Shown here: positions 23,295 to 35,645 of the stretch, piece by piece
How the letters are laid out: every line of letters starts with the position of its first letter
How positions within the stretch are numbered: the stretch's first letter is position 1
NCBI GenBank assembly: GCA_015179125.1
Contig: WHVA01000442.1
Location: forward strand, 1-64,000
Source of the DNA: Gautieria morchelliformis
Lineage: Eukaryota > Basidiomycota > Agaricomycetes > Gomphales > Gomphaceae
Reading direction: 5' to 3'
DNA length: 64,000 nt
The notes under the pieces: model-generated
The model's database searches: none
Seen by the model: only the letters and a program-made list of their open reading frames with translations
Told to the model about the DNA's origin: nothing
Translations under genes and position numbers: made by a program

Positions 23295-26081
23295 TCAAAC
23301 CTTTCCAATACTCAGCTTCGCCCACCGAGCTGCCCATGCCCGGAGTATGTGCTTTTGCACTTTCCCACTTGCCGTCTTGGGCAACTCGGTTTCTACCCCG
23401 TCTTCGCCTACGAACCATACCCACACAGGTTGGTTCTGTCATCAAAACACTGGAATGAAATACATGGGTACATAGGTTGAACGTCCATACCTGAGGGTTC
23501 ATTTGCCGGCCCACCCACTGCCTCAGCTCGGATCGAGTGATCAGGGGTTCATTGGCATGTCGGACGATCCACACGCCCACTGTCTCGCCGTACGTCGCGT
23601 CAGGAACTGCCACAACGGCCGCTTCTCGAATGGATCGATGGTTCGTAATAGTATTTTCTATTTGGACTGGAAACAAGTTTTCGCCACCTCGGATAATTAT
23701 ATCTGAGCAATCTGCCTTCATGGTGTCCTGCATACACTGGGAACCATGAGCAAATACCTTTGATCCGGCTTATTACTGCGAACAGATATGAGTTTCAGGA
23801 GATGATGCAATCACCCTGCGACTACGAACCGCGAAGATACCCCTCCTCATCCATAATCGTCTCATCGCCGGTGTGCATCCATAAATCTGAACGGTTAGGA
23901 GGGGAGATGATGATATCAAGAATTCACGAAAAGATTCACCTGAATCCCCAGGATGGCGCCGCATCACGGACGCGGTTTGCTCGGGGTCGTTCCAGTACCT
24001 GTCCCAAGCTTTATTAGTTGGCTGGACGACAGTAGAAGAAAGCCCAACCCTCGCTGTACTAGATAGCCAGCAACACAGAGTTCTCCGGGCTGGTTGACTG
24101 GTAAAATATTACCCTGGGGGTCGATTACCTTTGCCTTTACATGTGGCTGCACCCGGCCGACAGTTTCCACCCGTTTTCTGATGGGGTCTGTTGGAATGGT
24201 CTGAAAGGAAACCGGGCTACGAAGGTATCACAGCATCATGTTAACAATGCTTGTGAGGGTTGAGAAAATATCACCATTAACCTGGTCTCAGCTGCACGCA
24301 GCGACCGACTCAGAGGGTGGGAGCTCGCATAGCAAACTAAACTCACTCATTCCGTAAGCAATCGTCAACTCCTTTAAATTCAGCTTATCTATGAGCTGTC
24401 GCATAAGTTCTTCTGGAATGGGTGAACCTGCTGCGATGCCGGTTCTACACAATCTCACATCAGCCGCTGTATGGAGGAAGATCGTCCAGAAAAATAATCA
24501 GACCTGAGCTTTGGGAAGTTCACGCCCCCCCTTCGAGACACTTCTTCAAGAATACCTAAGAAATGAGTAGGAACCTTAGAAATTCGTCAAACCTTGAATT
24601 TTCTCTAGAACGCGTAGAAGTAACCCACACCATGAAGGGCAGTGCACTGTTCAGCCACAAGGGTATCCACAGTAGCTTTGGGATGATAGTTCTCTGACGG
24701 ATAAACAATGCACGAGCCATGCACCCACGCAGCTAGGTTCCCCAATACCTAAGGTTACCAGAAAGCCTGTGACGATTAAATGGTGAGAAACAAGAAACCA
24801 GCTTACAAGCCCAAAGCAATGGTACAGAGGCGGGACGTTGCCTGGGACACATGATGAGAGGCAAGATATGCAAAGAGCTTAAATCTCAAGACTAGACGGA
24901 CACAGTTTATCTTCAGGTGTGAATTTCATACAACGACCAATAGACAAGGCATTGTTGAGAAGTTGATGCGTCAACTGGAACACGTGGATATTTCATACAC
25001 TTGGTAGATTGTGTCAACTCACCGAAACGGCTTTCTGTAGCACGCAAAATATTAGTACGTCCTCATGAGCCGAGCTGAGAGCCGAGTACAAACCGGTGCA
25101 CCTGTGGTACCGCTGATGGCCCAGTCAGCAGTCAGTTACAGCTCATTCCAAAAAAAAAAAGGAAATGCAACTAGACCTCGTGAATTGCAGGTTAATCACA
25201 TCATCCTTAGTGGAGATTTGCGAGAGTTCGTTGATGTACTTGTCCTCAGCGGCGCTTTGTTGCCACATGAAGAGCTCTCGATAATCGATGGTGCATTTCA
25301 TTCGAGTCAGGGCTGCTTCAAAACGGTCACCAGTGCCTATATTATCCACTAAAACGAGTGACCGCAAGTCAGGAAGCACATCGGAAACGATGGTACTTGA
25401 CGCGGAGGTGGATAAAGAAGGAAGTGCGCTCGAAAGCATGGAAAGGTAGTCTGAGCCGCGTAAACTAGGGACAATGAAGAGTGCTGATACCCCGACGAGT
25501 TTCAATGCTTGTACCTTTGATTAATAGCGGCTCATGATTAGACATTGACGGGAAATGGAGACTGGGACTTACAAGCTCAGGTGCACGATAAGCTGGATTG
25601 AGCGTGACAAGGATTGCCCCGACTCTTGCACATGCCCATTGGAGTAGAGCATAGACACTGGGTGATGGGATGAGCTTTAAGCGACATGGAAGTGGATAGG
25701 CTCTCACCTAGTATTGCCCATGACGACTCCGACGCGATCGCCCCTCTTAATACCTAAGGAGACGAGCCCTCTGGAAAGCGCTTCGATGTGGCGATCAAAT
25801 TCTGCGAAATCCCAGGCAAGATATTTGGAGTCATTATGGTTTTGAGATAGCGGTCCACCATGAGGAGTAGGTAATTCCCGAGGACATATGAGAGCCGGAC
25901 GCGAATGATGCTTAGCCAGTATTTCAGAGCGAAAATATTCAGAGAGAGTGGATGTGCTCAAGGGAGGGTCTAGAGACCCTTCAACTGAAGACATTGTTAG
26001 CAGCGTTCTGCGGGCTACCCCATGGCCAAGAGCAGTTCGCCTCAACGAATGTACAGACGCGGTGAGTCTCCAGGCGAACAT
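23295..26081 (-). CDS. Acyl-CoA synthetase, AMP-forming, ACSF2-like
   Basis: The N-terminus ([20 protein letters not shown]) is basic and acid-free like a mitochondrial presequence. Blocks of the ANL superfamily follow in order: [35 protein letters not shown], the P-loop-like [73 protein letters not shown] and EGYLR, then the hinge region [17 protein letters not shown]. The catalytic lysine is in [10 protein letters not shown], and the product ends [10 protein letters not shown]. The family activates medium or other short fatty acids to acyl-CoA via an acyl-AMP. About fourteen exons, all joining in frame with no stop. A poly-A run at 25147-25157 lies in an intron directly inside the SGTTG region. 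Confidence 0.93.
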
Positions 26082-27024
26082 ACTGACTTGTGCCAGAAGT
26101 CACAGCTGCGGGTCATACACCAAGTAATTAGCGATGGCGAGCAGAATCGCTCACCGACCCTTGTCGGTGTCCTGTTTTGGCTAGACATTGTGACCGACTG
26201 ATACCCGAGTGCATAGTTTGACCAATAACAATGTTGGCTTATGTAAAGATTGCTCATAAGGGAAGTGTACAGATTCGGTGGAATACATTTACTTACTATT
26301 GATTTGTGTGCTGCAGTAAACGTTCAACGTTCATAAACCATCAGCTGGAGCCAGACTCGTTCTCAAGGGATGGTATAATTTGAAGTATGTGTCGAGATAA
26401 TGGATTATGTGAGCATGCACAATGTGCCACACCGGTTAAGCCACCCCATTAATGTTTTATTGTTCTTTTGTTCCAATTTTATGTTGCTATTGTCCTTTTT
26501 AGTTAAATAGAGCAGCTACGTGACTGTATCTACATGCGTTTGCAACAGAGTTGGCAAACTTCTTCCTTATACTCGCGATCCGCTGCTTGTAATTCTAACA
26601 GTATGATGGCCCGGGGGCTCCTCAAGTCGTCGCGTCAACTTCCGCCAATGGATGGTGGACCTGCATCCCCCCAACTCTTCCGCCGTCTCCCATAACCAAT
26701 TCAGCTACTCAGGAAAGCTCGCGCGTGTCACCGTGACGGGGCTAGTCTCTCGTCTCACTACACGCTTGCAGAATTGTGGGCTTGGGGGCGAGGCAGACTC
26801 GACCATATATACAGTTACACGATTCGAAGATAGTCGCTCGAATCTAGAACTGGTTCGAGTCTAGTGGATTTTGGCTACCTGGTGCGTGGCTGGCTATATT
26901 CACGTTCCCTCTTTCATTCCTTTGACTGGCATCCCTTACCTACAACGCTAATTACCACATGCTCCTTCAACTCCCATTCTCCCCTCCCTCACCCTCTAAC
27001 TCTCACTATAAAACCCTATAACAG
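26082..27024. other. Spacer with no identifiable gene
   Basis: This follows the start of the acyl-CoA synthetase gene (its promoter side) and precedes the pseudogene. I looked here for the missing N-terminal metallophosphatase domain of the downstream relic and found no trace. The 120 bp before 27024 are CT-rich. Confidence 0.5.
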
Positions 27025-28107
27025 GTTGGGATGGCAGCGCTGCCCTCCCTAACGGCCCGAATCTCTTCTACCAAATCATTGACCGTCTCTCGCCCCATGT
27101 TATCGGCGATCGCTAGTGTGTTTATGGGACACATTCACGATGAGGTTCGCTATTTGTATATTGCGTGAGCCGACAGCTCCCTCTTTGTCATAATATTTTA
27201 TTTCAGTCTCTGCTTTCCTCTTTTTTCCCGCCGCCGTCTATCTCTCTATTTGGTAAGTAATGTTGGTTCTGTGCGGCTGATTGCTCAGCTATGGACAGGC
27301 TCAACAATGGCACGGCCATGGATGCCCAAAACCCGCTCACTACAGCCTGCGTCGGGGAGTCTGTCACACCATCTACAGGCTTAAACACCGGTACGTGTCT
27401 TTTGTGTTCACGCTTTCACGCATGACGGATGTCGCCTGCAGGGTTCAGCATGTACGAAGTCAACTCTGAGACATTCGAGTTAGTCTACTATTTGAGGCAT
27501 TATTCGAACCATGCCACTGACATGACTTACTTATAGTGTCATGGAAGCGTACACATGGTTCTTGAACGTGAGCGCATTCCCCGAGCTTGATAACCAGGCT
27601 GAAGTGGGCGCAGCGTAAGACCCTCTCTCTTTTCTGCTCTGCCTCAGAGTCCGGAAACTTATTCATCAATTATCAAGGTACCATTTTGAGTACAGCACTC
27701 ACGAAGCATATGGCGGAAATTTCACCTGGCCTGATGATGCGCCGTTGAGTACGTATTGATTATCTTTCCGACTTTTGAGGCGATGGATTGATGTGTAAGC
27801 CGTGCATGACAGATGCGACTTGGTGGCACATGTGACCGAAAGTATGTTCTATCTTCTATGCCATACTGTTGTAGAACCTATTCCTTGCAAACCCTGAGCT
27901 CGTCGATAAAGTCGACAGTCCGTGCGTACAACTAATGTACGTATCTCTCCTGGGCTTCACTGCTCCCAAACTGTGAAATATTAAACAACTTATGTTGTAG
28001 TGTGCACGTCAACCGCGTGTCAGGAGGCGAAGGTGTGTTACATGAGAAGCGGGTCGCCACCTATTGCTGCCAGGTGTACGAAGGGGTTCGGAATTGTGCA
28101 GAACTAG
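27025..28107 (+). pseudogene. C-terminal relic of sphingomyelinase-like metallophosphoesterase
   Basis: Recognisable pieces in order are GWDGSAALPNGPNLFYQIID, FMGHIHDEV (metal-binding GHxH), NNGTAMDAQNPLTTACVG, SVTPSTGLNTGFSMYEVNS, AYTWFLNVSAFPELD, YHFEYSTHEAYGGNFTW, NPELVDK and CQEAKVCYMRSGS. These are the last third of fungal secreted acid-sphingomyelinase-type phosphodiesterases. The coding frame is broken at about 27104-27110 (one extra base before the GHIHD exon) and at about 27833 (a missing base after TWWHM brings in a stop), and a FNTYQG-like segment after NPELVDK seems deleted. The N-terminal metal-binding half is absent upstream. The original stop is retained at the end. I read this as a decayed fragment left by a partial duplication or deletion, not a working gene. 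Confidence 0.75.
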
Positions 28108-28316
28108 AGAATGAATTTTTGTTTGTACGCGGATGAATTTTCGATGCAAGGTATATATTCTGATTCCCCGCCGATCGTCAGATTTCTGTATGGCAACATA
28201 TATGTATACTTGTTTTAATTAACAGCTGTCCAACGTTCACCTCCCTCCAACTTTCCGCCTGCGAAAAGCCGACATCCCTTCTCATGAACTGGTACAATGA
28301 AAAACTGATCGCCGGT

Positions 28317-28810
28317 TCACAGCAAGTGCCATGTGACCCCATGAAGTCGCCCCACGCGTTCATCGGCTAATTGGTCGAAAGCCCCGGGCGACATGTCAAG
28401 GTCGAACTGCGCGCAACTTGCACACTTGTCTTCAACAGAAACGGTGACGGTTTTGCCACCAGCTGCCAGAAAGGAGAAGTAAGAGTATTGCCAAATATGA
28501 GAAGGTGACGACTAACAAGCTGTGGCTTTGATCTTCCGACCGCATACCGGGTTTCCATTGGATTGCGGACCACTGAGAAAGAAGGTATTACGGTCAGTAC
28601 TATATCGCTGACACATAGTGATTGTGCTCACAAGCCGTTAAAAAACTCGAATGATACCGCCACTATTAGATCTGACGCAACGTTTATTTTTCCGCAGGCT
28701 CCCAGGCCGGGCGGGAAGAAGGTGACGTCGCCGGAGTGCGTTAATGCGACGGGGGCCGAGTTAACGAGCGCGATCCATGCGAGAAGGGTGGCTACGATGA
28801 ATATGAACAT
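28317..28810 (-). CDS. Small secreted expansin-like (double-psi beta-barrel) protein
   Basis: A signal peptide (MFIFIVATLLAWIALVNS) precedes a single double-psi beta-barrel domain: GDVTFFPPGLGACGKINVAS, FGPQSNGNPVCGRKIKATA, GGKTVTVSVEDKCASC and FDLDMSPGAFDQLADERVG. This is the RlpA-like/barwin-type fold common in fungal expansin-like and cerato-platanin-neighbouring secreted proteins of about 120 residues. These proteins lack hydrolytic activity as far as known and are linked to loosening of plant or fungal cell walls. Two introns join cleanly. An in-frame upstream ATG exists at 28939, but the chosen start gives a proper signal sequence. Two ACGCGT boxes lie about 250-260 bp upstream. Confidence 0.86.
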
Positions 28811-29474
28811 GATGCACGACGGGGGAATGTAGATGAGGTCTGTGGAGAGGAGGATTGACGATTGAGGGTAATAATGACCACACAGATGACTGCAAGTTGC
28901 GGACAAGGAGAAAGAAGCGTTGGTAATGGTATCGGTCATTTATATGGCCTATATCACAGGGGCTGTCCCCTGTGGATGGAAGATATATCATGATAATCAC
29001 GACCACACTACCGAGACCTGTGTCGGAGCCACATTAGCGCTAAGTGACAAAATCGTGACGCGTCCACAACGCGTCCACAAACCTTCCTTGAGCCCATCTG
29101 AGGTTGAGGGCAGCACCTTCAAGCCGCCGTCCCTTCCATCTCCGCCCTTTCACAATCCTACACTAGTGGAGACCCTTTCTGAATTGCAGAGACCTGCGGA
29201 GGTATGAACCCTACCCAGTGAAGGAAGTCTTCTCCACGTCGTCAGCTCCCATTCTGGGTGGACCACTAACAGGAAGGCCACATATGATCAGGTTATCCAG
29301 AGTATCCCTCACCATCAAAAGGCCGCTGGACCTAAACTAGGCTCGTGTTGGGAAAGGCAAGGATCCTCAGATAGGAACCGAGGAGGCGCGACGCCGGTAC
29401 TTAGCTCTCACGATGTAGTGATCAAATTGAAGTATACATATAAGTACGGTCGAGTGACATCCAACAAAATTAAA
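28811..29474. promoter_or_regulatory. Expansin-like gene promoter and Sec5 3' flank
   Basis: This contains a CACAGGGG-CTGT-CCCCTGTG palindrome at 28955-28974 and a tandem pair of ACGCGT boxes (29058-29063 and 29069-29074) inside a repeated ACGCGTCCACAA word. No coding signal is recognised. Confidence 0.5.
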
Positions 29475-32400
29475 TTAAAAGGCGCCGTCCCGGGGTTTAG
29501 AGTCCTTCGCGTTGTTTCCTCTTGTTCGTTCACCCTTCCCAGCTTCAGGCTTCTTGGACTGAGCCCGGAAGCATAAGAACTCGATGCCCGTCGCCTTGCG
29601 TGTATCGCTTAACGTTCTTTTCACGCCATCCAAGGCAAACTGCAGATTCTCGTCCCCAGGTCGGCGCGAATAAGACTCCGAGATCTTCTGATAGATCTCA
29701 GTGAGCTGTGAGGCAGCTGTAGGTGTAACATATTTCACGAAGGCCTGATGCATAAACTCAATCTCCAGTGTAGCCTGTGCGATATAGTTCATAATTAGTA
29801 ACAAAGAGAAAGGAATGAATCAATACCCGCAGCATTCCACCCATGCCAAACCGTCGGACTTGCTTGAAACAAGCCAAGGCTTCCTCGACCAAGTCCTCAA
29901 TGAGCGAGTTAAGGGTCCGTTCAAGGAGGGGCTTGGCCGCGGCGCTAACATGCGCATGAACGCCGACAAGATACATCAGCGTCTCAAATATGTATGGTCG
30001 GACCTCTGTAAAACATAAATCAACCCACTTGTCTTTTGAAAATCAATCAACACCGCACCTGTAGGGCGTGGTGTCTCAAACCAGTCCATGCTGCTGTCCA
30101 TGATACCTTCTCGAATTAGACATGTCAGGGCCGATGCCTTCTGCTTGACGTAATCATCGAATAACGTTCTGTCCACTTCCACCAGAACAGTTGTTATGGT
30201 CTAAGCATAGTCAGACAAATTGCAGCATTAACATATTTTCACTGACCTGGCGTTCCTGGTCTATTGAGGCACCGAATGCACTCTCCATTTGGTTGAACAT
30301 ACCAGGTATCATAGAAGATTTAAGGTGATCGAGGTTGGACAGCACGAGAAGTAACCGTGTGTGCTGCCATACATGTGAATCAGCAACCCAGATCAACAGA
30401 AGACATACTTACTGTACTACTCAGATCTAAAACTGGAGCTCCAACTGCGACGGTCGCACCTAAGCTAGAGCCAGGGTCTCCTGATGTTTCTATGCCAGGA
30501 ACATTTAATAGGTGCCAATCATCTGACGCGAGGTGAACGAGGCCATCCAGGAATGCGTACAGCGCGTCAAGGAAAGCTTTGGAAATCTTCGATGCAAACT
30601 CAGGCCCGATTGCCCTCTGCTTTGTGGGCTGGGTAGAACTCGACACAGTCGGATCCGCCCCACCAGCGATCTTGTAAGCAGCAGTAGAGTTGTGTTTCTG
30701 AAAAGTGTGGATTTTTGTGAGATATAGAGTTGTCCCAGGCACCTGAGGGTTTGCCTCCCAATTCTCCAGGTGGTGGAAAAGGCGAGCGTCTAGGACATAC
30801 TTGTCAGTATTTTACTGTAATTACTGGCAGAGATCGACCTCGTAACCATGTATAACCAAGTGCATCTTCAAATCTACCACGCGTAGCGTCCAGTAGTCCC
30901 TTCAACCCAGCGCCAGCCTCGTTCGACATCTCTGTAGCACCGATATCATTGACACATTCATTGATCTCATGCAAGATTCGCGCGAGATAGAAGCTAGTCG
31001 AAAGGGAGTTGGTTCCTGGGGGTAGGAATGAGGGTTCTGCTGCAGTGGCACTGCCTCCAGGAGAAGTGACAACAGCCATGTCAGAGAGAGAAAAGAATTC
31101 AGACAAAAGAGAAGTGTAGAGGTTAACAATGTCTGTGGCCATCGTACGGACTTGCGAGGGACTACGTCGCGAGGAGCCATTTGTGTTTGTTGACTACAAG
31201 CCATTAGTGTATAGAAAGATGTCAGAAACATTTAGTCACCTTCTTAAATTTGCCTTCCATGTAGGATTTTCCGATCCGCCAGAAGCTGGGAAGGTTTGAT
31301 AAAATCACTTCGGAAAGACTCTTCACCAATTCTAGAATTGCCTGCCAAGCTTCCCATCCACTGGACTTCGCTGTTGCCTTTGATTAGCTGCATGATCCAC
31401 GATCATCACTGGGAGGAAAACCCACAAAGGATTGCGTCCGCCTGGCTGGTTCCAAGGCCCGCTAAGCAGGCTTTCAAATTACTTGCTATGTACGTGTGTT
31501 GTGTCTGAGCGTCCTGGGAGGATGCGTCCGCGGGAAGCATACGAGTGGTCTCTGGTACAAACCTCCATCAACTGAAAGGGTTGCGAAGTAAGAGAATCCA
31601 CCTTCAATCCGAGAAACATAAGCCGTGCGAGTGCTTTGCATGAGAGAGATGATGTGCTTATGTTGACTATCAAAATAGGCCCAAACAGGATCTTCACCCG
31701 TTGATGTTCCAACTTCAAGCAGTACCCTGCATGGGAAGATTTCAGGATACAGCACCGAGCGAGAGCATCGCCCACACACTCTATGATTTTCTCCTGGTCT
31801 TCAACGGGACGCCCTACTTCTTTCAGTTTACTCAACAGATCGCCACGCATAGCTCCCATAACCTTCTCGACATTATTCCAAACTTTGTCAAAAATACGCT
31901 TCTGCTGCGCTTCTAGCTCCTTTTGCGTGTCACGTTGACCTTCAGTAGTATTCTGGTTTGGTGCAGCGTTTGGAAGGAGCTGGTTGGGTCGCGATTCTAA
32001 TAAGAACTTCCCTTTCTTGTAATCGCGCAGCGCAGTTTCGTATTTGCCCTGGCATTTGTACATTAGCTTGACGCAGAAAGTTGGATGGATCGCAACCGAC
32101 GTCTTCAACAGCTTCCATGAGTGAACCGGGGAGATTGAAAAAGAACTTGGAACGCTCAAAAACACCCAATGTAGATCGCACTTTATGGGCCTTGGACGAG
32201 TTTTCAAGGACTGGGAGGAAGACTTGATCAGCCTTAACGGTGGCCACTGTATCAATTTGTTAGCCAGTGGGGGGTGTAAAAATGCGAATGTCTGACATTT
32301 CAACTGATCGCTCAGGGTCTTAGACGCAAATTCGGTGTCTTCAGCCAAAAGATCTTCCTTCATCTCGGCATAGACAGCTATCCATCTGCCTCAGCTCATA

Positions 32401-33003
32401 TGAGCGTCTTCCATGAACGCGGGGCTTACCGTCAGTACTCGCCTTGACTGCAACGAATCGGTCAAAGTTGTCTTCGACAAGTAGTCGAATAGCTTCGGCA
32501 CGGGAGTCAATAGAGGCCTGGAGATGTGCAATGCCCGCTGAAAGATCTTGATAGGTGGCATTTGGATGAGAATGAGAAAGAAACGCCTTGGGATCGAACG
32601 ATTTCGAAGATATGAGGATTGACGCCTCTATATTTGCGAAACGTTAGGCTGGACTATAAATATATGAAGGAGACAACATACTAGCTTCCATGTCCAAATT
32701 GCCCAAACTTAACGTTGTTGATGAGCCATGCTGCTGCGATAGGAAGTAGAACCGCACTCACTCTGCGGTTGCTCCTCGTCGTAAACCGAGGGGATCATTC
32801 TCAGTGTCACCCTGCATCCTAGTCAAGGCTCCTGCTACAGAGTTGGCTGATTCATGGTCGACATCCTCCCACTTTCTAAGATAGTTTACTTAAATGGTTT
32901 GAGACAAAGTAGCGTTGCTCTGGACGTACCTCGGCGAGAGGGAGGACACACGGTAAGTCTTGAGTAAAGAAGCTTCGTCGGTCGTCAAATTCAACTTTCC
33001 CAT
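29475..33003 (-). CDS. SEC5: Exocyst complex subunit Sec5
   Basis: The protein begins [20 protein letters not shown] and continues [21 protein letters not shown], then the exocyst core: DPKAFL-like [102 protein letters not shown] and [14 protein letters not shown]. Downstream parts include [14 protein letters not shown], a proline/serine linker and a C-terminal half ending [13 protein letters not shown]. Sec5 links Sec3/Exo70-bound plasma membrane to secretory vesicles at growing hyphal tips. The size, about 900 residues with about fifteen introns, suits the family. The N-terminal exon border near 32700-32760 is uncertain. The stop is TGA/TAA-type at 29475-29477. Confidence 0.93.
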
Positions 33004-33982
33004 TCCTCAGCAAGCTGTTGCTGCCCACTAGGTTCGTGACCAGCCTGTCAGCGCGATGGCTACTGCGCTACTGTAACGCCTTAGACGCCAACTTCTGGGG
33101 TTCGGTTCGGAAATCGCCGGACCTCTGCCGCTGACGCAGCAACATGTACAGTCGCAGTAAAAGCTCAAGTCCTGGGACCATAAACGGACGATGCTCGTTT
33201 GCCCGGGAGAGTGACGGGGGAGGTTCTGCTATGAACTCTGGTAGCGAGTCTTGACAAGCTTCGAGAGGAAGTAAGCCAATTACCTGCTCGCTAGATAGGA
33301 TCCTCGCTGTGGATAGATACAACAGCCAAGCCAGGTTCGCAATTCGGCGCTAGCTTACTACATAGACCAAATGCAGCCGTTCCTGGTCCAAATTCGGTTA
33401 TGGTTATCCACAAGAGCCCAGAAACTCGGACCTATTTATGAGCAGGTCACGGTGTTGTTGATCTCCTCGCATATTGCTAGAGTAACTATATAGTGGTATG
33501 CGATACGACCTATTATCTCCATATTCACTTGATTACAACCCCATCGAGCTAGCGTTTTCTTAATAAAACACATTGTACGGGTAGCGAGGTTAGCTACAGA
33601 TGAGAGGTGTACTAAACTTCGTGATGCGACTTAGGTGACAGCGACATGCAGAGGATAATGTCTGGCTCAAGAGATGGGGACACTAATACTTATAGATAGT
33701 AATACTGTACTTCATACAGTCATGTCTAACATATCACGAAGAACAACTACTAGACAGTTGGCTTGTACGTATTATATATAACTGGCATGCTCCTCGACAT
33801 CGCCAGATGTGGAATGATATATATAAGTCGTGCTGAGAACAACATACATTTCATACATGAAGCCCTGTCGAATACGAAGAAGACGTAAGACTCGGCTTGT
33901 CCCCTAATTAAGTCATCGCCTAGGACGTGTATTACACGAAATTCGTTTGTTGAATCTGCACGCAAAGGAATAGTCTGACAGT
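33004..33982. other. Spacer between SEC5 start and ERV29 stop
   Basis: About 1 kb that should contain the SEC5 promoter. A minus-strand frame at 33068-33322 has no ATG near its beginning and no domain. I see nothing else. Confidence 0.5.
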
Positions 33983-35250
33983 CTAGTAGACTTTCTTTTT
34001 CTCGTCCACGGATAAACCACCTGTAATATACGTCAGGAAAGGCGGTTCCATCCCAAAATAAAAACAGACCGGGTCCCATGTTGACAAGTAACAATAATCC
34101 TCCCACAATTGCTGCACAACGAAAGAGCCATCAGTGTGATTTGGCGCTAAAAGTCAAATAAAAAAACCAACACAGAGTCTGAAAGAAGTCATATCTGCCA
34201 TTAAACAATGAGCCGTGTCCTCGCCCTGGAGTTAAAAAACATAAATGGCTCACTTGAGGAAATCACGCTGCGGATGTGCCGTGTGAACGCTCCACCAGTT
34301 GTTGACGAAAACGTTAAAGATGGACAGGATAACGACGAGGAACGCAGCCGACCACTTGGCCTTGAACCCAACGGCAACCATCCCGCACGCCCCAAGGCCT
34401 ATCAATGACACAATGAAACGAGAGATAGACCATTTGCCTTGAATCATAACCCCAAGGAAAAGGAAAATGAGGAGCACTCGGCCTATAAGTTGAAAGCTGC
34501 AAAAGTTGTAAGAAGGAGTCGCGAGTCGTAAAACAACCACTAACTATTTCTTCCGATCTGTTTCACTCAGCATGGGGAGACCTGCAAACGCTTTCTTTCT
34601 TGTGCTCATGGAGTCGCTGAACACCATGAGAAGTCCGCCAATGACAGACAGATTACGCAGGAAGAAATTCATGTCGAAAATGAGTCCATAACCAAAGCCT
34701 TGGATGATCACGACTCCCAAAAGGCCAGCCACTGCGAACTCCGTGTTTCGCCTGGATATGGTCAGCGTGGAACCACCGAGCATGACCTGGCGCAGGAGTG
34801 TTCATGAGCTGTCTCTGGCCTGGGTTATGGAAACACATACGATAATATTAACTAAGAGAAAGATATGCGATAGGCCCCATGGAAAGTGTCTGTATCTGCA
34901 GAGACATATGTTGGGTACGAACGCCTGAGCACACAAAGTACACACGCTGCTTACTTTTGAAGATACCAGATTTGGTCGCTCCACTGGGTTATAATCCTGA
35001 GCGCATCCTCCAAGAATGTAACAACAATAAGAAACCTTCCAATGGCAGGGAGATATGGTCTCAGCGGTTGGGAGTAGAGGTCGGCATAATCTTCCACCTT
35101 GGAAGCATATTGGCGTAACTTTTCGATGGGGTCATCTGGGTTTGTGGGCGCCGCACGATATGCTGGAGATGGACGTGAATTAGAGAGCCCATGGGGGTCA
35201 GAGGTGTACGACCCCGAACTCGGCCTTGCGATGTTGATTCTAGAGGACAT
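33983..35250 (-). CDS. ERV29: ER cargo receptor Erv29/SURF4
   Basis: The cytosolic N-terminus (MSSRINIARPSSGSYTSDP) precedes EKLRQYASKVEDYADLYSQP and PAIGRFLIVVTFLEDALRI, a signature of SURF4 proteins. Then come multiple membrane segments: GLSHIFLLVNIIVCV, TEFAVAGLLGVVIIQGFGYG, RNLSVIGGLLMVFSDS, LIGRVLLIFLFLGVM and AAFLVVILSIFNVFVNNWW. The last exon joins NMGPG to GLSVDEKKKVY, giving the di-lysine type ER retrieval signal at the C-terminus. The protein packages soluble cargo into COPII vesicles and cycles between ER and Golgi. Six or seven exons, about 320 residues, intact. Confidence 0.95.
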
Positions 35251-35645
35251 TGGCGAGAGTGCGGGAACTAAATGATACTACGTGGCTCATACTATAGGCG
35301 CCTGCCTGCATTTATTTTCAATCACCGCACACCGCTACATCACCATGCCATTCTTGATTTGGTCATTCGCCATGAGGATTGGACATCATGGGTGCTACAA
35401 AAAGTTAAACTCATTACGTTCTATGCAAAGTTTCCCCTGCTAAGCCTACCACCCTGCTGGTCAACAATTTTCAGCAAAAGCCACCTAGCTCGGATGATCG
35501 ATTATGATGGTACTTCCAGCTCAGAATCACGAGTTATAATATAGGCACTACGCTGAAAATTTTGTTTGGGTATGTATAACGGCTAAAAACCGCTCAGCCA
35601 GTATTGTCCCAAACCTGTCCTGTGACCAACTTCGTGTATGCCGGC
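35251..35645. other. Spacer between ERV29 start and GH28 stop
   Basis: ERV29 promoter side and 3' flank of the pectinase gene. No further feature recognised. Confidence 0.5.

Noticed and set aside
25147..25157. Poly-A run within the acyl-CoA synthetase gene as a possible frameshift
   Set aside because: It lies inside an intron with proper ends; the joined exons give the exact SGTTG motif.
26851..26866. TGGTTCGAGTCTAG resembling a tRNA B box
   Set aside because: No matching A box or cloverleaf arms could be drawn upstream or downstream.
31479..32363. Long minus-strand frame as a separate gene
   Set aside because: It consists of Sec5 exons plus translated introns; splicing restores known Sec5 blocks from the other frames.
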